NCBI RefSeq assembly: GCF_003010935.1
Contig: NZ_PGGN01000002.1
Location: forward strand, 1 to 64,000
Direction of reading: 5' to 3'
Length of the DNA stretch: 64,000 nucleotides
Source: Phyllobacterium endophyticum
Lineage (GTDB): Bacteria; Pseudomonadota; Alphaproteobacteria; Rhizobiales; Rhizobiaceae
Both the position numbers and the translations under genes were made by a program. Position 1 is the first letter of the stretch. Every line of letters begins with the position of its first letter. Shown here one piece after another: positions 35,331 through 44,310 of this stretch. The notes below the pieces were generated by a model. That model ran no database searches and was not told where the DNA came from. It saw only the letters and a program-made list of their open reading frames with translations.

Positions 35331-35915
35331 TTAGTCGAATATGATTCTTCCGGCGATATGGATGGTTTCACCTTCTTCAGCTTTGGAAACCACGACCGCC
35401 TCCGTGGGGCGCGGAGTCACGCCTGTCAAAGCCATTATATTGGCGCGGTCAGTCATCATTACCAGATTTCCAAGTCCCTTGAACCCTGCGATCGCCGCGC
35501 GAATCTGCTCGGTTTGGAGCTGTTTGCCAACGTCGTCCGCAGGCAACGGGTCGAGCGGCTTGTAGATTTCGGCAGGAACTGAACTGAACGAGAGGCGCGC
35601 GGTCTCCCGAGCATTGCAGGTCGAACTCGTTAACACCTTCTCGATTCGCACGCCGCGAGCAGCAAAGCGGGCGCCTAACTTTTGCGCCAATTGGCGACCG
35701 CGATCGGAGAGTGTCTGCGTAGCCGAGCAATCGATCGAATGATCGATGCTGGGGCTCAAAGCGCCAGACGTGTCAGCACCCTGGATGAGAATAGTATAGC
35801 CGCCTCGCTGGACTCTCGCCCAAGCGGCATCTGTCGCATAGGTATGCTGCACGGCAAAGGTGCTCTGCAACAGCGCAAGTGCACAAATCAGCCAAGGTCG
35901 GAATTGCTTCAACAT
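35331..35915 (-). CDS. Secreted histidine-phosphatase-fold protein with lost catalytic residues
   Basis: A 194-residue phosphoglycerate mutase-like protein. The start is ATG 35915 with AAGGAG just upstream, so a signal peptide of about 25 residues is exposed (LICALALLQSTFAVQHTYAT). Conserved stretches are DCSATQTLSDRGRQLAQKLG near 86-105 and RIEKVLTSSTCNARETARLS near 114-133. The catalytic RH(G/A) at the end of the first strand reads ILIQGADTS, and the second His motif (VTHG) reads MMTDRANIMALTG, so both catalytic positions are changed. It is probably not a phosphatase; a binding or scaffold role in the periplasm is possible. Confidence 0.75.
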   Translation of the reverse strand: MLKQFRPWLICALALLQSTFAVQHTYATDAAWARVQRGGYTILIQGADTSGALSPSIDHSIDCSATQTLSDRGRQLAQKLGARFAARGVRIEKVLTSSTCNARETARLSFSSVPAEIYKPLDPLPADDVGKQLQTEQIRAAIAGFKGLGNLVMMTDRANIMALTGVTPRPTEAVVVSKAEEGETIHIAGRIIFD

Positions 35916-36015
35916 CAATCTCCTTGGCAATCGAGATGGTGATTTGTCCAGGAAAAATAAAGTGATGCTGTCATCACCCTTGCACCGCCTGATTTGGCGG
36001 CCTATTGCGGAGACA

Positions 36016-36972
36016 ATGGGTCTCGTTGAAACAATCATCGTCGTATTCGGTGTCATTGCCATTGCTTATGCAGCAGCGTACTTCAAATTGCTGGATGAGC
36101 GGGTGGGTGATGGTCTTTCTGATTTTGTTTTCGTGATTGCCGCACCCTTACTCCTGTTCAGGACCATGGTGACCGCAGACTTTCATGGCGCGGCACCCTG
36201 GTCATTGTGGATCGCCTATTTTACGGGCGTGATCATCGCCTGGGCTGCCTCGGATATTACAATCAAAACGGTGTTTGGTCGCGACAATCGTGCCGGAGTT
36301 GTGGCCGGTGTTTCCGGGGCCTTCTCGAATCTCGTTTTTCTTGGCATGCCGCTCATGCTCGGAGTTTTCGGACAGGATGGTTTTTCCATCCTGTCACTCA
36401 TCGTCGCTGTCCATATGCCGATCATGATGGCTGCTTCTATCACACTGCACGAATTCGCGATGCGCCGGGATGGGGTGTTCAAAGGCGAGACTCATTGGGC
36501 TCTAGTCATCCGCTCATTTGTCTCGAGCTTGCTCCGCAACCCGTTTGTACTTGGCATACTCGCCGGTTGGATATGGCGCCTGACCGGCTTGCGAATGCCC
36601 GAACTGGCCGATTCGTTGATCCAGTTGCTGGGAAGCGTCGCAGGACCTGTCGCGCTGTTCGCCATGGGCATGGGTTTGAGGAAATTCGGAATAAGCGGAA
36701 ATATCGCCGCAGCCCTTGTGACGTCTGCGATAAAGCTCTTCGTCATGCCTGCCGTCGTATTGGGTGTTGCGTGGTTGATTGAACTGCCCCCTTTTACGGC
36801 GAAGATCGCCGTGGTTGCCGCTGCGCTCCCCGCAGGTGTAAATTCCTACCTGATAGCCACACGCTTCGGTACGGGTCAGGCACTCGCCTCCAATTCGATG
36901 GTCATGGCGACCGCGCTTTCCGCGTTGACACTGGCATTCTGGATCGCAGTTGCCACACATGTATTTGGATGA
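36016..36972 (+). CDS. AEC-family (auxin efflux carrier-like) transporter
   Basis: A 318-residue membrane protein with about ten helices in two bundles of five. The start is ATG 36016 (MGLVETIIVV), with GGAG 4 bases before. The family exports or imports small organic anions; substrate is unknown. Typical features are the APLLLFRTMV segment in the first bundle and the late AALPAGVNSYLIATRFG. A short hairpin GTGATG-CTGT-CATCAC lies at 35962-35977 upstream. Confidence 0.85.
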   Translation: MGLVETIIVVFGVIAIAYAAAYFKLLDERVGDGLSDFVFVIAAPLLLFRTMVTADFHGAAPWSLWIAYFTGVIIAWAASDITIKTVFGRDNRAGVVAGVSGAFSNLVFLGMPLMLGVFGQDGFSILSLIVAVHMPIMMAASITLHEFAMRRDGVFKGETHWALVIRSFVSSLLRNPFVLGILAGWIWRLTGLRMPELADSLIQLLGSVAGPVALFAMGMGLRKFGISGNIAAALVTSAIKLFVMPAVVLGVAWLIELPPFTAKIAVVAAALPAGVNSYLIATRFGTGQALASNSMVMATALSALTLAFWIAVATHVFG

Positions 36973-37116
36973 CCGAAACCCCGTTGCAGCATTCGGTAAA
37001 AAGGAGCAGGGTAGACCCATCGGCCCGGCCAGGGGCGCACATTGCCAAGAGCAGTGCAGAGTTTATCCTTCACGGAACTCACGAAGAACAATAACCCTTC
37101 GAACACAGGGAGACAC

Positions 37117-38577
37117 ATGATGTTGCAGAAATCCAGCCAGTTCATGAAGCAGGCAAACCTTATCAACGGTGAGTGGGTGGCGGCAGATTCGGGCAAAACG
37201 ATCGACGTCATCAACCCTGCTACCGGCCTCAAGATCGGTACCGTGCCAAACTCAGGCAAGGCCGAAACACAACGCGCCATCGAGGCCGCCGCCGAGGCCT
37301 TCAAGTCGTGGCGCAAGACATCTGTGCTCGATCGCTCGAAATTGATGCGCAAATTGCACGACGCCATTCTGGACAATCAGGATGCGTTGGCGGAATTGCT
37401 GACTTTGGAACAAGGAAAATCACTTGCCGAGTCCAGGGGCGAGATCGGCATGTCCGCAGCCTATATCCTCTGGTATGCAGAGGAAGCTCGCCGCACCTAT
37501 GGCGATGTTGTACCTTCGCCCTGGGCCGACCGGCGAATTCTGGTCACGAAGGAGCCCGTTGGCGTAATTGCCGCTATCACACCCTGGAACTTTCCTTCTT
37601 CCATGCTCGCCCGCAAGATTGGCCCGGCACTAGCGTCCGGTTGCACGGCGGTGGTCAAGCCGGCGACGCAAACTCCCTATTCAGGCCTGGTCTGGGGCTT
37701 GCTTTGTGAAGAGGTCGGCATTCCGAGGGGTGTCGTCAACATTCTGACCGGGTCCGCCACTGAAATCGGTGGTGAGATCACGAGCAATCCTCTCATACGG
37801 AAGATCACTTTCACCGGCTCGACAGAGATAGGCAAGGTACTGATCAAACAGGCTGCTGACACAGTCAAGAAAGTTTCCATGGAGCTCGGCGGCAATGCAC
37901 CGTTCATCGTTTTCGATGACGCCGATGTCGATCGTGCCGTTGAGGGCGCTATCATCGCAAAATTTCGCAACTCCGGTCAAACCTGCGTATGCACGAACCG
38001 TTTTCTCGTGCAGGCGGGTATCTATGACGCATTCGTCGAAAAATTTGCTGACGCAACCAGGAAGCTCAAGATCGGCAACGGTCTTGAGGATGGAACACAG
38101 CAGGGACCATTGATCGACGTGAAGGCTGTTGAAAAAGTGGAGGAGTTCATTTCGGACGCCAAACAGAAAGGTGGCAAGATCGTCACTGGTGGCAATCGTC
38201 ATGCGCTCGGCGGAAGTTTTTTCGAGCCGACTGTAATTGCGGACGCCACGCCGGAGATGCTCTTTACCAAAGAGGAAATTTTCGGACCTGTAGCGCCGGT
38301 TTATAAATTCGAGACCGAGCAGGAAGCCATCGACCTTGCCAACGACACACAGTTCGGGCTGGCCAGCTATTTCTACACCCAGAATCTCGGCAGGGTATTC
38401 CGCGTGTCGGAGGGACTGAAATACGGGTTGATTGGCGTTAACGAGGGCATGATCACCACAGTGGAAGCACCTTTCGGCGGCCTGAAGGAATCTGGGCTGG
38501 GCAAGGAAGGCGGACACCAGGGTATCGAAGATTATCTTGACACGAAATATGTCTGCGTTGGCGGCTTGGGGCTATAA
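37117..38577 (+). CDS. gabD: NAD(P)-dependent succinate-semialdehyde dehydrogenase
   Basis: A 486-residue aldehyde dehydrogenase converting succinate semialdehyde to succinate. Catalytic Glu is in SMELGGNAPFIVFDDAD near 254-270 and the nucleophile Cys in FRNSGQTCVCTNRFLVQ near 282-298, with a second Cys two residues later as in GabD-type enzymes that are redox-controlled. The C-terminal half has GIEDYLDTKYVCVGG. AGGGAG precedes the ATG pair at 37117. It is followed after 5 bases by galM, so the two are likely co-transcribed. Confidence 0.9.
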   Translation: MMLQKSSQFMKQANLINGEWVAADSGKTIDVINPATGLKIGTVPNSGKAETQRAIEAAAEAFKSWRKTSVLDRSKLMRKLHDAILDNQDALAELLTLEQGKSLAESRGEIGMSAAYILWYAEEARRTYGDVVPSPWADRRILVTKEPVGVIAAITPWNFPSSMLARKIGPALASGCTAVVKPATQTPYSGLVWGLLCEEVGIPRGVVNILTGSATEIGGEITSNPLIRKITFTGSTEIGKVLIKQAADTVKKVSMELGGNAPFIVFDDADVDRAVEGAIIAKFRNSGQTCVCTNRFLVQAGIYDAFVEKFADATRKLKIGNGLEDGTQQGPLIDVKAVEKVEEFISDAKQKGGKIVTGGNRHALGGSFFEPTVIADATPEMLFTKEEIFGPVAPVYKFETEQEAIDLANDTQFGLASYFYTQNLGRVFRVSEGLKYGLIGVNEGMITTVEAPFGGLKESGLGKEGGHQGIEDYLDTKYVCVGGLGL

Positions 38578-38582
38578 AATAG

Positions 38583-39608
38583 ATGAATACCGAAGTTTTT
38601 GGCCACACGCCCGAGGGCGAGGCAGTGCACCGTATTACCATCTCTGGCGGCGGCCTGACGGCCAACGTTCTGACATGGGGCGCGGTCATTCAGGACCTGC
38701 GCCTCAAGGGACACGAACACCCGCTTGTGTTGGGCTACCGTGACTTTGCAGACTATCCTGCATACTCGCCCTACCTCGGTGCAACAATCGGACGTTCCAT
38801 CAATCGCATTCGCGACGGTGACCTCACAATCGATGGGAAAACCTTCGAACTCGAGAAAAACTTCCACGGTCGGCACAATATTCATGGCGGCAGCCATGGA
38901 GCGGGCAAGCGCATATGGAACGTGGTCGCGATCGGTCCCGACTACGCGACACTGACAGTGCAGCTCGGCGATGGCGAAATGGGTTTCCCGGGTAATTTGA
39001 CGATTACCTGTACCTACATGCTGGAAACGAAGGGAACACTGGTGGTCCGCCTCGATGCCGTCACAGACAAGCCGACGATTTGCAACCTTGCTCATCACAG
39101 CTACTTCAATCTTGATGATGGCGGCGCAACGGAGGCGCTCGATCATCACGTGAGGATAGACGCGCAAGCCTATTTGCCGACCGATGATGATCTCTTGCCC
39201 GATGGCCGCGTCATGCCGGTCGCTGGTACGACACACGACTTTCGTGAATATCGGCCCGTGCGGCACGAAGCCGGGGGCAAGCAGGTTGTCTACGATAACA
39301 ATTTCTGTCTTGCCAGCCAGAGACGTCCCTTGTGCCATGCGGCTTCGGTCAGGGGCGCGCATTCCGGTATTGAAATGAATGTTTCGACAACCGAGCCTGG
39401 AGTTCAATTCTACGCGGCGAACACGCTCGGCGGAAAACCGCCGATCGGCCTGACGGGCAAGACCTATGACAATTACGCTGGCCTATGCTTTGAAGCACAG
39501 ATCTGGCCCGACTCAACGCATTTTCCGTATTTTCCGCAAGCGATTTTGCGTCCTGACGAAGTCTACAGCCAGATGACAAAATACAGCTTCAAGAAAACAA
39601 AGCTCTAG
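38583..39608 (+). CDS. galM: Aldose 1-epimerase (galactose mutarotase)
   Basis: A 341-residue beta-sandwich enzyme that interconverts alpha and beta anomers of aldoses. Visible motifs are TIGRSINRIRDGDLTIDGK near 63-81, HNIHGGSHGAGKRIW near 99-113, the catalytic His in LAHHSYFNLDDGG near 168-180, and the catalytic Glu in GLCFEAQIWPDS near 299-310. The 3' end overlaps the opposite-strand kdgK by 4 bases, fitting a sugar-handling group. Confidence 0.9.
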   Translation: MNTEVFGHTPEGEAVHRITISGGGLTANVLTWGAVIQDLRLKGHEHPLVLGYRDFADYPAYSPYLGATIGRSINRIRDGDLTIDGKTFELEKNFHGRHNIHGGSHGAGKRIWNVVAIGPDYATLTVQLGDGEMGFPGNLTITCTYMLETKGTLVVRLDAVTDKPTICNLAHHSYFNLDDGGATEALDHHVRIDAQAYLPTDDDLLPDGRVMPVAGTTHDFREYRPVRHEAGGKQVVYDNNFCLASQRRPLCHAASVRGAHSGIEMNVSTTEPGVQFYAANTLGGKPPIGLTGKTYDNYAGLCFEAQIWPDSTHFPYFPQAILRPDEVYSQMTKYSFKKTKL

Positions 39609-40522
39609 GCTTTGAATGCCTTCTGCGCTTCTTCCATGGGAGCCAGGGCGCCATGGAATTCCACTACGCGGGCAGCTACCTTGTGTGCGTTTGCCGCCGC
39701 GACAAGGGGATCGAGACCGGCAAGGCGCGATGCGATATAAGCTCCGTTGAAGCTGTCGCCGGCACCTGTCGTGTCAACTGCGTGGGCCTGAGAGGCAGGA
39801 ACCTCGGTGCTGGCTCCCCCGGCAACGACCAGTGCCGGCTCTGTACCGTCCTTGACGACGATTTCTCGCACCCCGTACCCTGCGATGCGTGCGGCGGTAT
39901 CTGTAGGTGTTGCGTCGCCGAAGAGAGTGTTCTCATCTGGAAAGGTCGGTAGCGCGATGTCGGTAACGTGAAATGCATTGCTCAACACCTGCCGCGCCGT
40001 ATCGGCGTTTTCCCACAGCCGCGCCCGGTAATTGGCGTCAAAAACTATAAGGGACCCTTGGCGGCGCGCACTGCTAACTGCATTCAGCACATTCTGGCGA
40101 TTTCTAGGGCTAAGAATACCCATCGTGATGCCGGAAAAATAAATTACCTGTCGACTATCGAGGCTCCTGGCGAGGACGTCCGGATCATCGGCCAGGTGGC
40201 GCGCTGCAGCATCATTGCGCCAATACGTGAAAGAGCGCTCCGTTCCGGTCAACGTGATTGCATAAATGCCGGGGCGCGAACCGACGATGGTTGGACTGCG
40301 AGCCGTGCTGATTCCATTGTCGCGCAGGAAGTTGCGCTGCTTGACTGAAAAGGGGTCATCGCCAAAGGCTGTGACATAGTCGACAGCAAAGTCCGGGTTT
40401 GTAAGTGCGCGCACATACCACGTAGTGTTAAGTGTATCCCCGGCAAAACCCATGCGCCATTGATCACCATTGGCACCGGACAATTCGATCATACACTCGC
40501 CAATAGCCGCAAATCCACTCAT
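39605..40522 (-). CDS. kdgK: 2-keto-3-deoxygluconate kinase-like sugar kinase (PfkB family)
   Basis: A 305-residue ribokinase-family enzyme: N-terminal substrate lid AAIGECMIELSGANG, and the anion hole/catalytic Asp in DTTGAGDSFNGAYIASRL near 247-264. Overall length and the N-terminal match suggest 2-keto-3-deoxygluconate kinase, the Entner-Doudoroff-side route of uronic acid breakdown, though other PfkB kinases are not excluded. ATG 40522 is chosen since GGAG lies 6 bases before it. Confidence 0.82.
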   Translation of the reverse strand: MSGFAAIGECMIELSGANGDQWRMGFAGDTLNTTWYVRALTNPDFAVDYVTAFGDDPFSVKQRNFLRDNGISTARSPTIVGSRPGIYAITLTGTERSFTYWRNDAAARHLADDPDVLARSLDSRQVIYFSGITMGILSPRNRQNVLNAVSSARRQGSLIVFDANYRARLWENADTARQVLSNAFHVTDIALPTFPDENTLFGDATPTDTAARIAGYGVREIVVKDGTEPALVVAGGASTEVPASQAHAVDTTGAGDSFNGAYIASRLAGLDPLVAAANAHKVAARVVEFHGALAPMEEAQKAFKA

Positions 40523-40653
40523 GAACATCTCCGCTGCATCAATCGCTGCGACTGATATACGAGTGTATTGCCGCTGTCATTTGATAAAAGGCGACTGTCA
40601 TAATCGCTTCGTCATGTCATGTTAGTCGGCGAATACGTCTGAGGAGAGGTATT

Positions 40654-41268
40654 ATGTCGCGGATCACGACAATTGAACAGTTGGAAGCAATCTATGGCAG
40701 CGGCGTAACGGAAGCCTCCACAGCCAAGGTGGCGGCTCGAATTACACCTGAGTACCGGCAGCTGATCGAAGGTTCACCCTTTGTGGCGCTCGCTACAAGC
40801 GGTCCTGAAGGTCTCGATTGTTCGCCACGTGGTGATCTTGCGGGTTTCGTTCGAATTCACGATGACCAAACCTTGATGCTGCCGGATCGCCGCGGCAACA
40901 ACCGCGTTGATTCGTTGCGCAACATAGTTCATGACCCACGAGTGGCACTTCTATTTCTTATACCGGGGCTGACAACGACGTTCCGCGTCAATGGACGTGC
41001 CTTCGTCGAAACCGATCAGAGCCTCCTGGAGAGTTTCACGGTCGAAGGGAGGGCACCGCGATCCGTTACTGTCGTCGAGGTGGAGGAAGCCTATTTTCAA
41101 TGTGCTCGCGCGCTGATCCGGTCAGAATTATGGAACCCGGCAAGACACCGCTCGCCAAAGGAGTTTCCAACTCCCGGCCAAATATTGGCGGCTCTCAGTG
41201 ACGAACAGGTTGGTGGAGAATCCTACGACCGCGAATGGCCGGAGCGTGCCGCAAAAACCATGTGGTAG
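40654..41268 (+). CDS. PPOX-class FMN-binding flavoprotein (MSMEG_1061-like)
   Basis: A 204-residue split-barrel flavoprotein of the pyridoxamine 5'-phosphate oxidase-like superfamily. PFVALATSGPEGLDCSPRGD (about 43-62) and LMLPDRRGNNRVDSLRNI near 76-93 match the subgroup that binds FMN or a related cofactor. It is not PdxH. Substrate is unknown. A GAGGAGAGG purine run precedes the ATG. It is convergent with phnF 1 base away and is not obviously part of the phn set. Confidence 0.8.
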   Translation: MSRITTIEQLEAIYGSGVTEASTAKVAARITPEYRQLIEGSPFVALATSGPEGLDCSPRGDLAGFVRIHDDQTLMLPDRRGNNRVDSLRNIVHDPRVALLFLIPGLTTTFRVNGRAFVETDQSLLESFTVEGRAPRSVTVVEVEEAYFQCARALIRSELWNPARHRSPKEFPTPGQILAALSDEQVGGESYDREWPERAAKTMW

Positions 41269-41269
41269 G

Positions 41270-42016
41270 TTACCCGGCGCTCTCATTGTCAATGGCAATT
41301 TCCATGCGGTCGGCGGCGAAGCGGGTTTTTGAATATTGTATTGGGTGGCCCATGGTGTCGACGTTGATTGCCGTTGCGACCAGAACGATTGCTCCGGGAG
41401 AAAGTCTTAGATGTCGCAACTCCTCCGCTTCCGCGTGGCGCGCGGCAATGATTGTTGACTTTCGTAGATAGTCGTCAATGCCCGCAGCTTTGAGGGCAAA
41501 CGTTATCGAGCCGGATGAACTGTAGTCCTCCGCGACATTTGGCACGCGCGCAGCGTCAAACCATGCAGTAGCGCAGGAAACCGGACTGCCGTCGGCAGTG
41601 TGCAGCGTGTCGATCCTGACCACTTGTCCGGACTGCATCGCCAGCGCCTCGGCAACGCCAGACGGTGCTTCTTCAAGGCGGTGGGCAAGCAGTATGCCCC
41701 TGGTCTCGCGCACCTGTGTCGAAAGTGTCTGCGAAAACCGGGTTCGCTCTCCAAGTCGGTACGTAAGCTTCTTGCTGTTGGCGATAAAAGTGCCGCGACC
41801 TTGCTCCGCCCGTAGAACACCTTCCTTTGTCAGAGCCGCTATTGCGCTACGAATCGTGTGGCGGTTGACGGCGAAACGTGTTGCCAATTCGATCTCGGGA
41901 GGGATGCGCGCGCCAGTCGCCAATTTTCCGGACGAAATATCGCTCCTGATCTGGTCCGCAATCTGACGCCATATCGCCACGCCGCTGTTGCGTGTGATTG
42001 TTCGTGCCGATGTCAC
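41270..42016 (-). CDS. phnF: PhnF transcriptional regulator (GntR/HutC family)
   Basis: A 248-residue regulator with an N-terminal winged helix (GARIPPEIELATRFAVNRHTIRSAI in pieces, about 36-60) and a C-terminal UTRA ligand-binding domain that senses small molecules. It is divergent from phnG, with 90 bp between them holding a Pho box and a dyad that would fit a dimeric GntR protein. PhnF is known as a repressor of phn genes, and this gene should regulate them. Confidence 0.9.
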   Translation of the reverse strand: MTSARTITRNSGVAIWRQIADQIRSDISSGKLATGARIPPEIELATRFAVNRHTIRSAIAALTKEGVLRAEQGRGTFIANSKKLTYRLGERTRFSQTLSTQVRETRGILLAHRLEEAPSGVAEALAMQSGQVVRIDTLHTADGSPVSCATAWFDAARVPNVAEDYSSSGSITFALKAAGIDDYLRKSTIIAARHAEAEELRHLRLSPGAIVLVATAINVDTMGHPIQYSKTRFAADRMEIAIDNESAG

Positions 42017-42019
42017 GCT

Positions 42020-42048
42020 CTGTCATGCTCCTGTCATTGACCTGTTTT
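42020..42048 (+). promoter_or_regulatory. PhoB box upstream of phnG
   Basis: CTGTCAT (42020-42026), 4 bases, CTGTCAT (42031-42037), 4 bases, CTGTTTT (42042-42048). Two perfect and one weaker heptamer with an 11-bp period match the rhizobial Pho box. It lies 60-90 bp upstream of the phnG start, so C-P lyase genes should be induced by phosphate starvation. Confidence 0.85.
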
Positions 42049-42063
42049 AGAAACAGGATTAAT

Positions 42064-42088
42064 GTCTAATTGTATAGATAACTAGACA
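42064..42088. promoter_or_regulatory. Candidate PhnF operator
   Basis: TGTCTA (42064-42069) and TAGACA (42083-42088) form a perfect dyad with partial symmetry in between. Spacing and size suit a GntR-family dimer. It overlaps where the phnG promoter and leader should be, so PhnF binding here would repress phnG-N. Confidence 0.55.
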
Positions 42089-42106
42089 AATTCGAGCGAG
42101 GTGTCA

Positions 42107-42589
42107 ATGCGCAACGAAAATCAGGGTAACATCCCAACCTCTGGCGGATATGAATTCAGACGCAAGGCCGCCATGGCTTTGCTGGCGCAGGCGACTGCCG
42201 AGGAAATGGAGAACTTCTGGATGCAATGGGCGGACAAGCCTCAGGTTGAGACATTGCGTGGCCCGGAGGCCGGCCTGGTGATGGTGCGGGGGCGCATCGG
42301 CGGCGGCGGTGCTCCCTTCAATCTTGGCGAAGCGACAGTCACGCGCGCAACGGTGCGGCTTGGAAATGGCGCGGTCGGTCACGCTTACGCGCTGGGACGC
42401 TCGAGCAGCAAAGTACGCCTTGCGGCGATCTTCGACGCACTCTGGCAGGAACCGGCCCATCGTCAGGTAGTCGAGGACACAATTCTTGCTCCCATTGCCC
42501 AACGCGTCAACGCCGAACTCGAAGACAGGCGAGCCGAAACCGCTGCGACGAAAGTCGATTTCTTTACCATGGTGCGGGGTGATGACTGA
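42107..42589 (+). CDS. phnG: C-P lyase subunit PhnG
   Basis: A 160-residue protein of the carbon-phosphorus lyase core (PhnGHIJ), which attaches phosphonates to ATP-derived ribose. Motifs include AEEMENFWMQWADKP near 26-40, GRIGGGGAPFNLGEATVTR near 61-79, and GHAYALGRSS. ATG 42107 is used because GAGG lies just before it (an upstream GTG at 42101 overlaps the ribosome-binding site). Its last base is the first of phnH (TGATG). Confidence 0.93.
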   Translation: MRNENQGNIPTSGGYEFRRKAAMALLAQATAEEMENFWMQWADKPQVETLRGPEAGLVMVRGRIGGGGAPFNLGEATVTRATVRLGNGAVGHAYALGRSSSKVRLAAIFDALWQEPAHRQVVEDTILAPIAQRVNAELEDRRAETAATKVDFFTMVRGDD

Positions 42590-43200
42590 TGCGCGCAACG
42601 ACGCAGATCTATGAGGGCGGCTTCAGCGATACAGTTTTCAACTCGCAAGAGGTCTTTCGGGCTCTGATGGATGCCATGGCAAGTCCAGGCCGAATAATCG
42701 ATATCGGTAGTCTAACAACCGCCCCGACGCCCATCTCCGCCACTGCAGGGGCGGTGGCCGCGACGCTTTTCGATCATGATGCGACTGTCTGGTGCGACAA
42801 ACCGATCACCGGTTCAGTGCCCGCAATGGGCTGGCTGAAGTTTCACACGGGACTTGAAGTAAATTTGAACCCATCAGACGCCCAATTCGCTTTGATCAGC
42901 GACCTTGAAGCGATGCCATCCTTGGAATCCTTCGGAAAGGGAACATCGGAATATCCGGACCGGTCCACAACGATCATTGTACAGATCGAAAATTTCGATG
43001 GTCCGCAAGAACTTACGCTGAGCGGTCCGGGGATTGAGGTTACCCGGACATTTGCGCCGAGCCGGCTGCCTCGAATGTTTGTGGAACAATGGACGGCCAA
43101 TCGCGGGATATTTCCGCGCGGTGTCGACCTGATATTTGCCGGCAAGAGCGCCCTCGCTGCCATGCCGCGTACGACGCGCATTTCGAAAAGGGAGGCGTGA
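42589..43200 (+). CDS. phnH: C-P lyase subunit PhnH
   Basis: A 203-residue PhnH, part of the PhnGHIJ core; related to PLP-fold proteins but lacking PLP in known members. MDAMASPGRII near 27-37 and GTSEYPDRSTTIIVQ near 117-131 are family stretches. It is translationally coupled to phnG and followed by phnI after 3 bases. Confidence 0.92.
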   Translation: MRATTQIYEGGFSDTVFNSQEVFRALMDAMASPGRIIDIGSLTTAPTPISATAGAVAATLFDHDATVWCDKPITGSVPAMGWLKFHTGLEVNLNPSDAQFALISDLEAMPSLESFGKGTSEYPDRSTTIIVQIENFDGPQELTLSGPGIEVTRTFAPSRLPRMFVEQWTANRGIFPRGVDLIFAGKSALAAMPRTTRISKREA

Positions 43201-43203
43201 GCC

Positions 43204-44310
43204 ATGTACGTTGCTGTCAAGGGCGGTGAGACCGCCATTCGCAATGCCCACAAATTGCTTGCCGATAGGCGCCGCGGCAATCGTTCAGTGCCGGCGATCG
43301 GCCTTGAACAAATCGTCGAACAACTTGCATTGGCGGTCGATCGTGTCATGGCCGAGGGTTCCTTATACGATACGGAACTCGCCGCGCTGGCGGTGAAGCA
43401 GGCACGTGGCGACATGATTGAAGCGATCTTTCTCGTTCGTGCCTACCGAACCACATTGCCGCGATTTGGCTACACGAAACCGGTCGAAACCTCGCAGATG
43501 GCGATAGAACGGCGCATATCGGCGACCTTCAAGGATTTGCCAGGCGGGCAGTTGCTCGGACCAACCTTCGACTACACCCATCGTCTGCTCGATCCTGAGC
43601 TTGCCGAAGATGGTGTAATGGAGAGTCCCGATCGCCGTGTCGAAGCGCATGAGCATACGCCGCGCGTCACCGACATCCTGGGCAAGGACGGCATGATTGA
43701 ACCGGATGGCGAAATGCCCGAAGGGGTTGAAACAGGCGATCTGACACGCGAGCCGTTGCCGTTTCCCTTGGAGCGTGATCTGCGGCTGCAAGCGCTGGCG
43801 CGGGGGGATGAGGGATTTCTCCTTGGGCTTGCCTATTCGACCCAGCGCGGCTTCGGCCGCAGCCATCCTTTTGCTGGTGAGATTCGTATTGGCGAGGTCG
43901 AAGTCGAACTGGAGGTAGCCGAACTTGATTTTCCGCCGACGCTAGGCCGCATCCGCGTCACCGAGTGCCAGATGATCAATCAGTTCAAGGGCTCCTCCAA
44001 ACAGCCTCCACAATTTACCCGCGGCTATGGTCTGGTTTTCGGCCAGAGCGAGCGCAAGTCCATGTCCATGGCGTTGTGTGACCGGGCGCTGCGGGCGAGG
44101 GAGCTCGGCGAAGACATCACCGCAGCAGCACAGGACGAGGAATTCGTTATTTCCCACAGCGATAACGTGCAGTCTACGGGTTTCGTCGAGCATTTGAAAC
44201 TGCCGCACTACGTCGATTTTCAGGCTGAGCTTGACCTCGTGCGACGCATGCGCAGCGAACACGAACGCGTGGCAAGCAACAGTAGCGAGACCAAAGAGGC
44301 AGCAGAATGA
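43204..44310 (+). CDS. phnI: C-P lyase subunit PhnI
   Basis: A 368-residue PhnI, the nucleosidase-type subunit that, with PhnG, H and L, couples phosphonate to the ribose C1 of ATP. Start MYVAVKGGETAIRNAHKLL matches the family N-terminus, and GYGLVFGQSERKSMSMALCD near 277-296 is conserved. It overlaps phnJ by 4 bases. Confidence 0.95.
   Translation: MYVAVKGGETAIRNAHKLLADRRRGNRSVPAIGLEQIVEQLALAVDRVMAEGSLYDTELAALAVKQARGDMIEAIFLVRAYRTTLPRFGYTKPVETSQMAIERRISATFKDLPGGQLLGPTFDYTHRLLDPELAEDGVMESPDRRVEAHEHTPRVTDILGKDGMIEPDGEMPEGVETGDLTREPLPFPLERDLRLQALARGDEGFLLGLAYSTQRGFGRSHPFAGEIRIGEVEVELEVAELDFPPTLGRIRVTECQMINQFKGSSKQPPQFTRGYGLVFGQSERKSMSMALCDRALRARELGEDITAAAQDEEFVISHSDNVQSTGFVEHLKLPHYVDFQAELDLVRRMRSEHERVASNSSETKEAAE

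Noticed and set aside
40574..40601. Two CTGTCAT copies upstream of the PPOX gene, Pho-box-like
   Set aside because: They are 21 bases apart, not the 11- or 22-base period of a Pho box, and no phosphate gene follows directly.
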